From Clusia tigrina (Eukaryota > Arthropoda > Insecta > Diptera > Clusiidae), in the NCBI GenBank assembly GCA_920105625.2, contig OV050033.1, positions 90,212,280-90,276,279 of the forward strand: DNA of 64,000 bases, read 5' to 3'. Below, piece by piece: positions 25,338 through 38,605 of the stretch (position 1 is its first letter; every line of letters begins with the position of its first letter). Position numbers and translations under genes: made by a program. Below the pieces are notes generated by a model. It had not been told where the DNA came from, ran no database searches, and was given only the letters and a program-made list of their open reading frames with translations.

Positions 25338-26894
25338 CCTACACCTATCAAAGTTTGCAACATACAAATGCTTGTAACTTTTTACTGGAGCGTCATAAAA
25401 CCTTGAAATTTTGTAACAATAAAGTACTCGAGCCTCTTGTCAATTTAAACTATCGCTCAAAGCGATGCTACCCTTGAGTCCCAAATCAAACAATGATAAA
25501 ACTTCAAATGGCCCTAACTTCTATACGGTACGTCCTACACCTATCAAAGTTTGCAACGTACAAATGCTTGTAACTTTTTACTGGAGCGTCATAAAACCAT
25601 GAAATTTTGTAACTATAAAGTACTCGAGCCTCTTGTCAATTTAAACTATCGCTCAAAGCTATGCTACCCTTGAGTCCCAAATCAAACAATGATAAAACTT
25701 CAAATGGCCCTAACTTCTATACGGTACGTCCTACACCTATCAAAGCTTACAACATACAAATGCTTGTAACTTTTTACTGGAGCGTCATAAAACCTTGAAA
25801 TTTTGCAACAATAAAGTACTCGAGCCTCTTGTCTATTTAAGCTATCGCTCAAAGCTATGCAACCCTTGAGTCCCAAATCAAACATGATTAAACTTCAAAT
25901 GGCCCTAACTTCTATACGGTACGTCCTACACCTATCAAAGTTTGCAACATACAAATGCTTGTAACTTGTTACTGGAGCGTCATAAAACCTTGAAATTTTG
26001 TAACAATACAGTACTCGAGCCTCTTGTCAATTTAAGCTATTGCTTAAAGCTATGCTACCCTTGAGTCCCATATCAAACAATGATAAAACTTCAAATGGCC
26101 CTAACTTCTATACGGTACGTCCTACACCTATCAAAGTTTGCAACATACAAATGCTTGTAACTTTTTACTGGAGCGTAATAGAACCTTGAAATTTTGCAAC
26201 AATAAAGTACTCGAGCCTCTTGTCAATTTAAGCTATCGCTCAAAGCTATGCTACCCTTGAGTCCCAAATCAAACAATGATAAAACTTCAAATGGCCCTAA
26301 CTTCTATACGGTACGTCCTACACCTATCAAAGCTTACAACATACAAATGCTTGTAACTTTTTACTGGAGCGTCATAAAACCTTGAAATATTGCAACAATA
26401 AAGTACTCGAACCTCTTGTCAATTTAAGCTATTGCTCAAAGCTAGGCTACCCCTGAGTCCCAAATCAAACAATGATAAAACTTCAAATGGCCCTAACTTC
26501 TATACGGTACGTCCTACACCTATCAAAGTTTGCAACATACAAACTTTTTACTTGAGCGTCATAAAACCTAGAAATTTTGTAATAATAAAGTACTCGAGCC
26601 TCTTGTCAATTTAAGCTATCGCTCAAAGCTATGCTACCCTTGAGTCCCAAATCAAACAATGATAAAACTTCAAATGGCCCTAACTTCTATATGGTACGTC
26701 CTACACCTATCAAAGTTTGCAACATATAAATGCTTGTAACTTTTTGCTGGAGCGTCATAAAACCTTGAAATTGTTTAACAATAAAGTACTCGAGCCTCTT
26801 GTCAATTTAAGCCATCGCTCAAAGCTATGCTATCCTGGATCCCAAATCAAACACTGATAAAACTTCAAATGGACCTAACTTCTATACGGTACGT
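25338..26894 (+). repeat. 1,557-bp higher-order unit, copy 2 (tandem)
   Basis: Direct tandem copy of 23781-25337 with no difference noticed by eye in the marker monomers. This makes it among the youngest duplications in the window, or an assembly effect. Confidence 0.9.
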
Positions 26895-27298
26895 CCTACA
26901 CCGATCAAAGTTTGCAACATACAAACTTTTTACTGGAGCGTCATAAAACCTTGAAATTTTGTAACAATAAAGTACTCGAGCCTCTTGTCTATTTAAGCTA
27001 TCGCTCAAAGCTATGCAACCCTTGAGTCCCAAATCAAACCCTGATAAAACTTCAAATGGCCCTAACTTCTATACGGTACGTCCTATACCTATCAAAGTTT
27101 GCAACATACAAATGCTTGTAACTTTTTACTGGAGCGTCATAAAACCTTGAAATTTTGTAACAATAAAGTACTCGAGCCTCTTGTCAATTTAAACTATCGC
27201 TCAAAGCTATGCTACCCTTGAGTCCCAAATCAAACAATGATAAAACTTCAAATGGCCCTAACTTCTATACGGTACGTCCTACACCTATCAAAGCTTAC

Positions 27299-29214
27299 AA
27301 CATACAAATGTTTGTAACTTTTTACTGGAGCGTCATAAAACCTTGAAATATTGCAACAATAAAGTACTCGAACCTCTTGTCAATTTAAGCTATTGCTCAA
27401 AGCTATGCTACCCTTGAGTCCCAAATCAAACAATGATAAAACTTCAAATGGCCCTAACTTCTATACGGTACGTCCTACACCTATCAAAGTTTGCAATATA
27501 CAAATGCTTGTAACTTTTTACTGGAGCGTAATAGAACCTTGAAATTTTGCAACAATAAAGTACTCGAGCCTCTTGTCAATTTAAGCTATCGCTCAAAGAT
27601 ATGCTACCCTTGAGTCCCAAATCAAACAATGATAAAACTTCAAATGGCCCTAACTTCTATACGGTACGTCCTACACCTATCAAAGTTTGCAACATACAAA
27701 TGCTTGTAACTTTTTACTGGAGCGTCATAAAACCTTGAAATTTTGTAACAATAAAGTACTCGAGCCTCTTGTCAATTTAAGCAATCGCTCAAAGTTATGC
27801 TACCCTTGAGTCCCAAATCAAACACTGATAAAACTTCGAATGGCCCTAACTTCTATACGGTACGTCCTACAACGATCAAAGTTTGCAACATACAAACTTT
27901 TTACTGGAGCGTCATAAAACCTAGAAATTTTGTAATAATAAAGTACTCGAGCCTCTTGTCAATTTAAGCTATCGCTCAAAGCTATGCTACCCTTGAGTCC
28001 CAAATCAAACAATGATAAAACTTCAAATGGCCCTAACTTCTATATGGTACGTCCTACACCTATCAAAGTTTGCAACATATAAATGCTTGTAACTTTTTGC
28101 TGGAGCGTCATAAAACCTTGAAATTGTTTAACAATAAAGTACTCGAACCTCTTGTCAATTTAAGCCATCGCTCAAAGCTATGCTATCCTGGATCCCAAAT
28201 CAAACACTGATAAAACTTCAAATGGACCTAACTTCTATACGGTACGTCCTACACCGATAAAAGTTTGCAACATACAAACTTTTTACTGGAGCGTCATAAA
28301 ACCTTGAAATTTTGTAACAATAAAGTACTCGAGCCTCTTGTCTATTTAAGCTATCGCTCAAAGCTATGCAACCCTTGAGTCCCAAATCAAACCCTGATAA
28401 AACTTCAAATGGCCCTAACTTATATACGGTACGTCCTATACCTATCAAAGTTTGCAATATACAAATGCTTGTAACTTTTTACTGGAGCGTCATAAAACCT
28501 TGAAATTTTGTAACAATAAAGTACTCGAGCCTCTTGTCAATTTAAACTATCGCTCAAAGCTATGCTACCCTTGAGTCCCAAATCAAACAATGATAAAACT
28601 TCAAATGGCCCTAACTTCTATACGGTACCATCCTACACCTATCAAAGCTTACAACATACAAATGCTTGTAACTTTTTACTGGAGCGTCATAAAACCTTGA
28701 AATTTTGCAACAATAAAGTACTCGAGCCTCTTGTCAATTTAAGCTATTGCTCAAAACTATGCTACCCTTGAGTCCCAAATCAAACAATGATAAAACTTCA
28801 AATGGCCCTAACTTCTATACGGTACGTCCTACACCTATCAAAGTTTGCAACATACAAATGCTTGTAACTTTTTACTGGAGCGTCATAAAACCTTGAAATT
28901 TTGTAACAATAAAGTACTCGAGCCTCTTGTCAATTTAAACTATCGCTCAAAGCGATGCTACGCTTGAGTCCCAAATCAAACAATGATAAAACTTCAAATG
29001 GCCCTAACTTCTATACGGTACGTCCTACACCTATCAAAGTTTGCAACGTACAAATGCTTGTAACTTTTTACTGGAGCGTCATAAAACCATGAAATTTTGT
29101 AACTATAAAGTACTCGAGCCTCTTGTCAATTTAAACTATCGCTCAAAGCTATGCTACCCTTGAGTCCCAAATCAAACAATGATAAAACTTCAAATGGCCC
29201 TAACTTCTATACGG
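27299..29214 (+). repeat. Second copy of the 21,860-23,775 block
   Basis: Same marker order as 21,860-23,775, with small changes such as AAATGTTTG, ACTTCGAATGG, CCGATAAAAG and GCTACGCTTGAG. The two copies bracket the 1,557-bp tandem pair, so that pair lies inside a larger duplicated frame. The end is approximate: the copies part near 29,229 (GCTTACAACAT here, GTTTGCAACAT there). Confidence 0.8.
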
Positions 29215-30419
29215 TACGTCCTACACCTATCAAAGCTTACAACATACAAATGCTTGTAACTTTTTACTGGAGCGTCATAAAACCTTGAAATTTTGCAACA
29301 ATAAAGTACTCGAGCCTCTTGTCAATTTAAGCTATCGCTCAAAGCTATGCTACCCTTGAGTCCCAAATCAAACACTGATAAAACTTCAAATGGCCCTAAC
29401 TTCTATACTGTACGTCCTACACCGATCAAAGTTTGCAACGTACCAACTTTTTACGGGAGCGTCATAAAACCTTGAAATTTTGTAACAATAAAGTACTCGA
29501 GCCTGTTGTCAATTTAAGCTATCGCTCAAAGCTGTGCTACCCTTGAGTCCCAAATCAAACACTGATAAAACTTCAAATGGCCCTAACTTCTATACGGTAC
29601 GTCCTACACCGATCAAAGTTTGCAACATGCAAACTTTTTACTGGAGCGTCATAAAACCTTGCAATTTTGTAACAATAAAGTACTCGAGCCTCTTGTCAAT
29701 TCAAGCTATCACTGAAAGCTATGCTACCGTTGAGTCCCAAGTCAAATATGATAAAACTTCAAATGGCCCTAACTTCTATATGGTACGTCCTACACCTATC
29801 AAAGCTTACAACATACAAATGCTTGTAACTTTTTGCTGGAGCGTCATAAAACCTTGAAATTTTTTAACAATAAAGTACTCGAGCCTCTTGTCAATTTAAG
29901 CTATCGCTCAAAGCTAAGCTACCTTTGAGTCCCAAATCAAACACTGATAAAACTTCAAATTGACCTAACTTCTATACGGTACGTCCTAAACCTATCAAAG
30001 TTTGCAACATACAAATGCTTGTAACTTTTTACTGGAGCGTCATAAAACCTTGAAATTTTGCAACAATAAAGTACACGAGCCTCTTGTCAATTTAAGCTAT
30101 CGCTCAAAGCTATGCTACCCTTGAGTCCCAAATCAAACACTGATAAAACTTCAAATAACCCTAACTTCTATACTGTACGTCCTACACCGATCAAAGTTTG
30201 CAACATACAAACTTTTTACTGGAGCGTCATAAAACCTAGACATTTTGTAACAATAAAGTACTCGAGCCTGTTGTCAATTTAAGCTATCGCTCAAAACTAT
30301 GCTACCCTTGAGTCCCAAATCAAACAATGATAAAACTTCAAATGGCCCTAACTTCTATATGGTACGTCCTACATCTATCAAAGTTTGCAACATACAAATG
30401 CTTGTAACTTTTTGCTGGA

Positions 30420-31450
30420 GCGTCATAGAACCTTGAAATTTTGTAACAATATAGTACTCGAGCCTCTTGTCAATTTAAGCAATCGCTCAAAGTTATGCTA
30501 CCCTTGAGTCCCAAATCAAACACTGACATAACTTCAAATGGCCCTAACTACTATACGGTACATCCTACACCGATCAAAGTTTGCAACATGCAAACTTTTT
30601 ACTGGAGCGTCATAAAACCTTGAAATTTTGTAACAATAAAGTATTCGAGCCTCTTGTCAATTTAAGCTATCACTGAAAGCTATGCTACCGTTGAGTCCCA
30701 AGTCAAACATGATAAAACTTCAAATGGCCCTAACTTTCATATGGTACGTCCTACACCTATCAAAGTTTGCAACATACAAATGCTTGTAACTTTTTACTGG
30801 AGCGTCATAAAACCTTGAAATTTTGTAACAATAAAGTACTCGAGCCTCTTGTCAATTTAAGCTATCGCTCAAAGCTATGCTACCCTTGAGTCCCAAATCA
30901 AACAATGATAATACTTCACATGGTCCTAACTGCTATACGGTACGTCCTACACCTATCAAAGTTTGCAACTTACAAATGCTTGTAACTTTTTACTGGAGCG
31001 TCATAAAACCTTTAAATTTTGCAACAATAAAGTACTCGAGCCTCTTGTCAATTTAAGCTATCGCTCGAAGCTATGCTACCCTTGAGTCCCAAATCAAACA
31101 TTGATAAAACTTCAAATGGCCCTAACTTCTATACGGTACGTCCTACACCGATCAAAGTTTGCAACATGCAAACTTTTTACTGGAGCGTCATAAAACCTTG
31201 AAATTTTGTAACAATAAAGTACTCGAGCCTCTTGTCAATTTAAGCTATCACTGAAAGCTATGATACCGTTGAGTCCCAAGTCAAACATGATAAAACTTCA
31301 AATGGCCCTAACTTCTATATGGTACGTCCTACGCCTATCAAAATTTGCAACATACAAATGCTTGTAACTTTTTACTGGAGCGTCATAAAACCTTGAAATT
31401 TTGTAACAATAAAGTACTCGAGCCTCTTGTCAATTTAAGCTATCGCTCAA
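30420..31450 (+). repeat. Block repeated at 33,134-34,164 (offset 2,714)
   Basis: Both copies hold CATAGAACC with ACAATATAG, CATGCAAAC, CACTGAAAGC, GATAATACTTC, GCAACTTACAAATGC, CCTTTAAATTTTGC and a second CACTGAAAGC. They differ at several bases (TTCACATGGTCC against TTCAAATGGCCC). Confidence 0.75.
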
Positions 31451-32129
31451 AGCTATGCTACCCTTGAGTCCCAAATCAAACAATGATAATACTTCAAATG
31501 GCCCTAACTTCTATACGGTACGTCCTACACCTATCGAAGTTTGCAACATACAAATGCTTGTTACTTTTTACTGCAGCGTCATAAAACCTTGAAATTTTGT
31601 AACAATAAAGTAGTCGAGCCTCTTGTCAATTTAAGCTATCGCTCAAAGCGATGCTACCCTTGAGTCCCAAATCAAACAATACTAGAACTTCAAATGGCCC
31701 TAACTTCTATACGGTACGTCCTACACCGATCAAAGTTTGCAACATACAAACTTTTTACTGGAGCGTCATAAAACCTTGAAATTTTGTAACAATAAAGTAC
31801 TCGAGCCTCTTGTCAATTTAAGCTATCAATCAAAGCTATGCTACCGTTGAGTCCCAAGTCAAACATGATAAAACTTCAAATGGCCCTAACTTCTATATGG
31901 TACGTCCTACACCTATCAAAGTTTGCAACATACAAATGCTTGTAACTTTTTGCTGGAGCGTCATAGAATCTTGAAATTTTGTAACAATATAGTACTCGAG
32001 CCTCTTGTCAATTTAAGCAATCGCTCAAAGTTATGCTACCCTTGAGTCCCAAATCAAACACTGATAAAACTTCAAATGGCCCTAACTACTATACGGTACG
32101 AACTACACCTATCAAAGTTTGCAACATAC

Positions 32130-32640
32130 AAATGCTTGTAACTTTTTACTGGAGCGTCATAAAACCTTGAAATTTTGTAACAATATAGTACTCGAGCCTC
32201 TTGTCAATTTAAGCTATCGCTCAAAGCTATGCTACCCTTGAGTCCCAAATCAAACACTGATAAAACTTCAAATGGCCCTAACTACTATACGGTACGTCCT
32301 ACACCTATCAAAGTTTGCAACATACAACTGCTTGTAACTTTTTACTGGAGTGTCATAAAACCTTGAAATTTTGTAACAATATAGTACTCGAGCCTCTTGT
32401 CAATTTAAGCAATCGCTCAAAGCTACGCTACCCTTGAGTCCCAAATCAAACACTGACAAAACTTCAAATGGCCCTAACTACTATACGGTACGTCCTACAC
32501 CTATCAAAGTTTGCAACATACAACTGCTTGTAACTTTTTACTGGAGCGTCATAAAACCTTGAAATTTTGTAACAATATAGTACTCGAGCCTCTTGTCAAT
32601 TTAAGCAATCGCTCAAAGTTATGCTACCATTGAGTCCCAA
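32130..32640 (+). repeat. Single-monomer tandem copies (CATACAACTGC type)
   Basis: Adjacent monomers share CATACAACTGCTTG (32,321 and 32,517), ACAATATAG and CTAACTACTATACGG, 196 bp apart. This is local duplication at the one-monomer scale, the smallest step seen in the window. Confidence 0.7.
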
Positions 32641-34159
32641 ATCAAACACGGATGAAAGTTCAAATGGCCCTAACTTCTATACGGTACGTCCTACACCTAT
32701 CAAAGTTTGCAACATACAAATGCTTGTAACTTTTTACTGGAGCGTCATAAAACCTTGAAATTTTGTAACAATAAAGTACTCGAGCCTCTTGTCAATTTAA
32801 GCTATCGCTCAAAGCGATGGTACCCTTAAGTCCCAAATAAAACAATGCAAACACTTCAAATGGCCCTAACTTCTATAGGGTACGTCCTACACCTATCAAA
32901 GTTTGCAACATACAAATGCTTGTAACTTTTTACTGGAGCGTCATAAAACCTTGAAATTTTGCAAAAATAAAGTACTCGAGCCTCTTGTCAGTTTAAGCTA
33001 TCGCTCAAAGCTATGCTACCCTTGAGTCCCAAATCAAACAATGATAAAACTCCAAATGGTCCTAATTTCTATACGGTACGTCCTACACCTATCAAAGTTT
33101 GCAACATACAAATTCTTCTAACTTTTTACTGGAGCGTCATAGAACCTTGAAATTTTGTAACAATATAGTACTCGAGCCTCTTGTCAATTTAAGCAATCGC
33201 TCAAAGTTATGCTACCCTTGAGTCCCAAATCAAACACTGATATAACTTCAAATGGCCCTAACTACTATACGGTACGTCCTACACCGATCAAAGTTTGCAA
33301 CATGCAAACTTTTTACTGGAGCGTCATAAAACCTTGAAATTTTGTAACAATAAAGTACTCGAGCCTCTTGTCAATTTAAGCTATCACTGAAAGCTATGCT
33401 ACCGTTGAGTCTCAAGTCAAACATGATAAAACTTCAAATGGCCCTAACTTTTATATGGTACGTCCTACACCTATCATAGTTTGCAACATACAAATGCTTG
33501 TAACTTTTTACTGGAGCGTCATAAAACCTTGAAATTTTGTAACAATAAAGTACTCGAGCCTCTTGTCAATTTAAGCTATCGCTCAAAGCTATGCTACCCT
33601 TGAGTCCCAAATCAAACAATGATAATACTTCAAATGGCCCTAACTTCTATACGGTACGTCCTACACCTATCAAAGTTTGCAACTTACAAATGCTTGTAAC
33701 TTTTTACTGGAGCGTCATAAAACCTTTAAATTTTGCAACAATAAAGTACTCGAGCCTCTTGTCAATTTAAGCTATCGCTCAAAGCTATGCTACCCTTGAG
33801 TCCCAAATCAAACACTGATAAAACTTCAAATGGCCCTAACTTCTATACGGTACGTCCTACACCGATCAAAGTTTGCAACATGCAAACTTTTTACTGGAGC
33901 GTCATAAAACCTTGAAATTTTGTAACAATAAAGTACTCGAGCCTCTTGTCAATTTAAGCTATCACTGAAAGCTATGCTACCGTTGAGTTCCAAGTCACAC
34001 ATGATAAAACTTCAAATGGCCCTAACTTCTATATGGTACGTCCTACACCTATCAAAGTTTGCAACATACAAATGCTTGTAACTTTTTACTGGAGCGTCAT
34101 AAAACCTTGAAATTTTGTAACAATAAAGTACTCGAGCCTCTTGTCAATTTAAGCTATCG

Positions 34160-34173
34160 CTCAAAGCCTTGAG
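34160..34173. repeat. First 187-bp loop-deleted monomer: near-palindrome CTCAAAGCCTTGAG
   Basis: Nine bases (TATGCTACC) are missing from segment C, so CTCAA and TTGAG now flank only AGCC. The 14-mer is self-complementary apart from one mismatched pair. I saw no example of this variant left of this point; to the right it recurs to the window end. Confidence 0.8.
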
Positions 34174-34379
34174 TCCCAAATCAAACACTGATAAAACTTC
34201 AAATGACCATAACTTCTGTACGGTACGTCCTAAGCCTATCAAAGTTTGCAACATACAAATGCTTGTAACTTTTTACTGGAGCGTCATAAGGCCTTGAAAT
34301 TTTGTAACAATAAAGTACTCGAGCCTCTTGTCAATTTAAGCTATCGCTCAAAGCTATGCTACCCTTGAGTCCCAATTCA

Positions 34380-34440
34380 AACACTGATAAAACTTCAAAT
34401 GGCCCTAACTTCTATACGGTTTCAAAGTTTGCAACATACA
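34380..34440 (+). repeat. Monomer with ~13-bp deletion in segment A
   Basis: The copy reads TATACGGTTTCAAAGTTTGC, so the ACGTCCTACACCTA portion is lost with one extra T at the junction. I saw no other copy with this deletion, so it looks private and unamplified. Confidence 0.75.
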
Positions 34441-34924
34441 AATGCTTGTATCTTTTTACTGGACCGTCGTAAAACTTTGAAATTTTGTAACAATAAAGTA
34501 CTCGAGCCTCTTGTCAATTTAAGCTATCGCTCAAAGCCTTGAGTCCCAAATCAAACACCGATAAAACTTCAAATGACCATAACTTCTGTACAGTACGTCC
34601 CAAGCCTATCAAAGTTTGCAACATACAAATGCATGTAACTTTTTACTGGAGCTTCATAAAACCTTGAAATTTTGTAACAATAAATTACTCGAGCCTCTTG
34701 TCAATTTAAGTTATCGCTCAAACCTATGCTACCCTTGAGTCCCAAATCAAACACTGATAAAACTTCAAATGGCCCAAACTTCTTTACGGTACGTCCTACA
34801 CCTATCAAAGTTTGCAACATACAAATGCTTGCAACTTTTTACTGGAGCTTCATAAAACCTTGAAATTTTGTAACAATAAATTACTCGAGCCTCTTGTCAA
34901 TTTAAGTTATCGCTCAAAGCTATG

Positions 34925-36679
34925 CTACCCTTGAGTCCCAAATCAAACACTGATAAAACTTCAAATGGCCCTAACTTCTATACGGTACATCCTACGCCTA
35001 TCAAACTTCGCAACATACAAATGCTTGTAACCTTTTACTGGAGCGTCATAAATCCTTGAAATTTTGTAACAATAAGGTACTCGAGCCTCTTGTCAATTTA
35101 AGTTATCGCTCAAAGCTATGCTACCCTTGAGTCCCAAATCAAACACTGATAAAACTTCAAATGGCCCTAACTTCTATACAGTACGTCCTACACCTATCAA
35201 AGTTTGCAACATACAAATGCTTGTAACTTTTTACTGGAGCGTCATAAAATCTTGAAATTCTGTAACAGTAAAGTAGTCGAGATTCTTGTCAATTTAAGCT
35301 ATCGCTCAAAGCTATCCTACCCTTGAGTCCCAAATCAAACACTGATAAAACTTCAAATGTTCCTAACTTCTATACGGTACGTCCTACTCCTATCAAAGTT
35401 TGCAACATACAAATGCTTGTAACTTTTTACCAGAGCGTCTTAAAACCTAGAAATTTTGTAACAATAAAGTACTCGAGCCTCTTGTCAAGTTAAGCTTTCG
35501 CTCAAAGCTATGCTACCCTTGAGTCCCAAATCAAACACTGATAAAACTTCAAATTGCCCTAACTTCTATACGGTACGTCCTACACCTATCAAAGATTGCA
35601 ACATACAAGTGTTTGTAACTTTTTACTGTAGCGTCTTAAAACCTTGAAATTTTGTAACAATTAAGTACTCGGGCCTCTTGTCAATTTATGCTATCGCTCA
35701 AACCTATGCTACCCTTGAGTCCCAAATCAAACATTGATAAAACTTCAAATGGCCCAAACTTCTTTTCGGTACGTCCTACACCTATCAAAGTTTGCAACAT
35801 ACAAATGCTTGCAACTTTTTACTGGAGCTTCATAAAACCTTGAAATTTTGTAACAATAAATTACTCGAGCCTCTTGTCAATTTAAGTTATCGCTCAAAGC
35901 TATGCTACCCTTGAGTCCCAAATCAAACACTGATAAAACTTCAAATGGCCCTAACTTATATGCGGTACGTCCTACACCTATCAAAGTTTGCATGATCCAA
36001 ATGCTTGTAACTTTTTACTGGAGCGTCATAAAACCTTGAAATTTTGTAACAATAAAGTTCTCGAGCCTCTTGTCAATTTAAGCTATCGCTCAAAGCCTTG
36101 AGTCCCAAATCAAACACTGATAAAACCTCAAATGGCCCTAACTTCTATACGGTACGTCCTACACCTATCAAAGTTTGCAACATACAAATGCTTGTAACTT
36201 TTTACTGGAGCGTCATAAGGCCTTGAAATATTGTAACAATAAAGTACTCGAGCCTCTTGTCAATTTAAGCTATCGCTCAAAGCTATGCTACCCTTGAGTC
36301 CCAATTCAAACACTGATAAAACTTCAAATGGCCCTAACTTCTATACGGTACGTCCTACACCTATCAAAGTTTGCCACATACAAATGCTAGTAACTTTTTA
36401 CTGGAGCGTCATAAAACCTTGAGACTTTGTAACAATAAAGTACTCGAGCCTCTTGTCAATTTAAGTTATCGCTCAAAGCTATGCTACCCTTGAGTCCCAG
36501 ATCAAACACTGATAAAACTTCAAATGGCCCTAACTTCTATACGCTACGTCCTACAACTGTCAAAGATTGCAACATACAAGTGTTTGTAACTTTTTACTGT
36601 AGCGTCTTAAAACCTTGAAATTTTGTAACAATTAAGTACTCGGGCCTCTTGTCAATTTCTGCTATCGCTCAAACCTATG
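34925..36679 (+). repeat. 1,755-bp higher-order unit, copy 1
   Basis: Markers are CTTCGCAACAT (35,006), ATAAGGTACTCG, TTGAAATTCTGTAACAG, AGTAGTCGAGATTC, TTTTTACCAGAGCG, CAAGTGTTTG with CTGTAGCGTCTT, GGAGCTTCAT and GCATGATCCAAATGC. The series recurs with CTTCG at 36,761 and again at 38,516, 1,755 bp each. Confidence 0.85.
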
Positions 36680-38434
36680 CTACCCTTGAGTCCCAAATCA
36701 AACACTGATAAAACTTCAAATGGCCCTAACTTCTATACGGTACATCCTACGCCTATCAAACTTCGCAACATACAAATGCTTGTAACCTTTTACTGGAGCG
36801 TCATAAATCCTTGAAATTTTGTAACAATAAGGTACTCGAGCCTCTTGTCAATTTAAGTTATCGCTCAAAGCTATGCTACCCTTGAGTCCCAAATCAAACA
36901 CTGATAAAACTTCAAATGGCCCTAACTTCTATACAGTACGTCCTACACCTATCAAGGTTTGCAACATACAAATGCTTGTAACTTTTTACTGGAGCGTCAT
37001 AAAATCTTGAAATTCTGTAACAGTAAAGTAGTCGAGATTCTTGTCAATTTAAGCTATCGCTCAAAGCTATCCTACCCTTGAGTCCCAAATCAAACACTGA
37101 TAAAACTTCAAATGTTCCTAACTTCTATACGGTACGTCCTACTCCTATCAAAGTTTGCAACATACAAATGCTTGTAACTTTTTACCAGAGCGTCTTAAAA
37201 CCTAGAAATTTTGTAACAATAAAGTACTCGAGCCTCTTGTCAAGTTAAGCTTTCGCTCAAAGCTATGCTACCCTTGAGTCCCAAATCAAACACTGATAAA
37301 ACTTCAAATTGCCCTAACTTCTATACGGTACGTCCTACACCTATCAAAGATTGCAACATACAAGTGTTTGTAACTTTTTACTGTAGCGTTTTAAAACCTT
37401 GAAATTTTGTAACAATTAAGTACTCGGGCCTCTTGTCAATTTATGCTATCGCTCAAACCTATGCTACCCTTGAGTCCCAAATCAAACATTGATAAAACTT
37501 CAAATGGCCCAAACTTCTTTACGGTACGTCCTACACCTATCAAAGTTTGCAACATACAAATGCTTGCAACTTTTTACTGGAGCTTCATAAAACCTTGAAA
37601 TTTTGTAACAATAAATTACTCGAGCCTCTTGTCAATTTAAGTTATCGCTCAAAGCTATGCTACCCTAGAGTCCCAAATCAAACACTGATAAAACTTCAAA
37701 TGGCCCTAACTTATATACGGTACGTCCTACACCTATCAAAGTTTGCATGATCCAAATGCTTGTAACTTTTTACTGGAGCGTCATAAAACCTTGAAATTTT
37801 GTAACAATAAAGTTCTCGAGCCTCTTGTCAATTTAAGCTATCGCTCAAAGCCTTGAGTCCCAAATCAAACACTGATAAAACCTCAAATGGCCCTAACTTC
37901 TATACGGTACGTCCTACACCTATCAAAGTTTGCAACATACAAATGCTTGTAACTTTTTACTGGAGCGTCATAAGGCCTTGAAATTTTGTAACAATAAAGT
38001 ACTCGAGCCTCTTGTCAATTTAAGCTATCGCTCAAAGCTATGCTACCCTTGAGTCCCAATTCAAACACTGATAAAACTTGAAATGGCCCTAACTTCTATA
38101 CGGTACGTCCTACACCTATCAAAGTTTGCCACATACAAATGCTAGTAACTTTTTACTGGAGCGTCATAAAACCTTGAAATTTTGTAACAATAAAGTACTC
38201 GAGCCTCTTGTCAATTTAAGTTATCGCTCAAAGCTATGCTACCCTTGAGTCCCAGATCAAACACTGATAAAACTTCAAATGGCCCTAACTTCTATACGCT
38301 ACGTCCTACAACTGTCAAAGATTGCAACATACAAGTGTTTGTAACTTTTTACTGTAGCGTCTTAAAACCTTGAAATTTTGTAACAATTAAGTACTCGGGC
38401 CTCTTGTCAATTTCTGCTATCGCTCAAACCTATG
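36680..38434 (+). repeat. 1,755-bp higher-order unit, copy 2, with start of a third
   Basis: Tandem copy of the preceding unit. A third copy begins (CTTCG at 38,516) but breaks off near 38,605, where CTATTGCTCAAAACTATGG replaces TTATCGCTCAAAGC. Differences between copies include CTTCTTTACGG for CTTCTTTTCGG and ACCCTAGAG for ACCCTTGAG. Confidence 0.85.
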
Positions 38435-38605
38435 CTACCCTTGAGTCCCAAATCAAACACTGATAAAACTTCAAATGGCCCTAACTTCTATACGGTACAT
38501 CCTACGCCTATCAAACTTCGCAACATACAAATGCTTGTAACCTTTTACTGGAGCGTCATAAATCCTTGAAATTTTGTAACAATAAGGTACTCGAGCCTCT
38601 TGTCA

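Larger units (their letters stand above)
29400..34160 (+). repeat. Heterogeneous satellite zone with ATGCAAAC and CACTGAAAGC monomers
   Basis: Monomers here carry zone-specific changes: CAACATGCAAAC, CTATCACTGAAAGC with TACCGTTGAGTCCCAAG (29,710; 30,671; 31,249; 33,385; 33,963), TTTTTGCTGGAGC, GATAATACTTC and CTAACTACTATACGG. Spacing of 578 bp between paired CACTGAAAGC copies shows a three-monomer unit. Substitutions between neighbours look more numerous than in the flanking zones, suggesting older DNA. Confidence 0.75.

Noticed and set aside
27825..27850. TTCGAATGG as a possible protein site
   Set aside because: It is a single-base private change of TTCAAATGG in one monomer.
29534..29857. 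Longest open frame in the window, 107 codons, plus strand
   Set aside because: It spans parts of consecutive satellite monomers made open by small deletions that shift the frame. It has repeat-derived sequence only and no promoter, splice or homology support.
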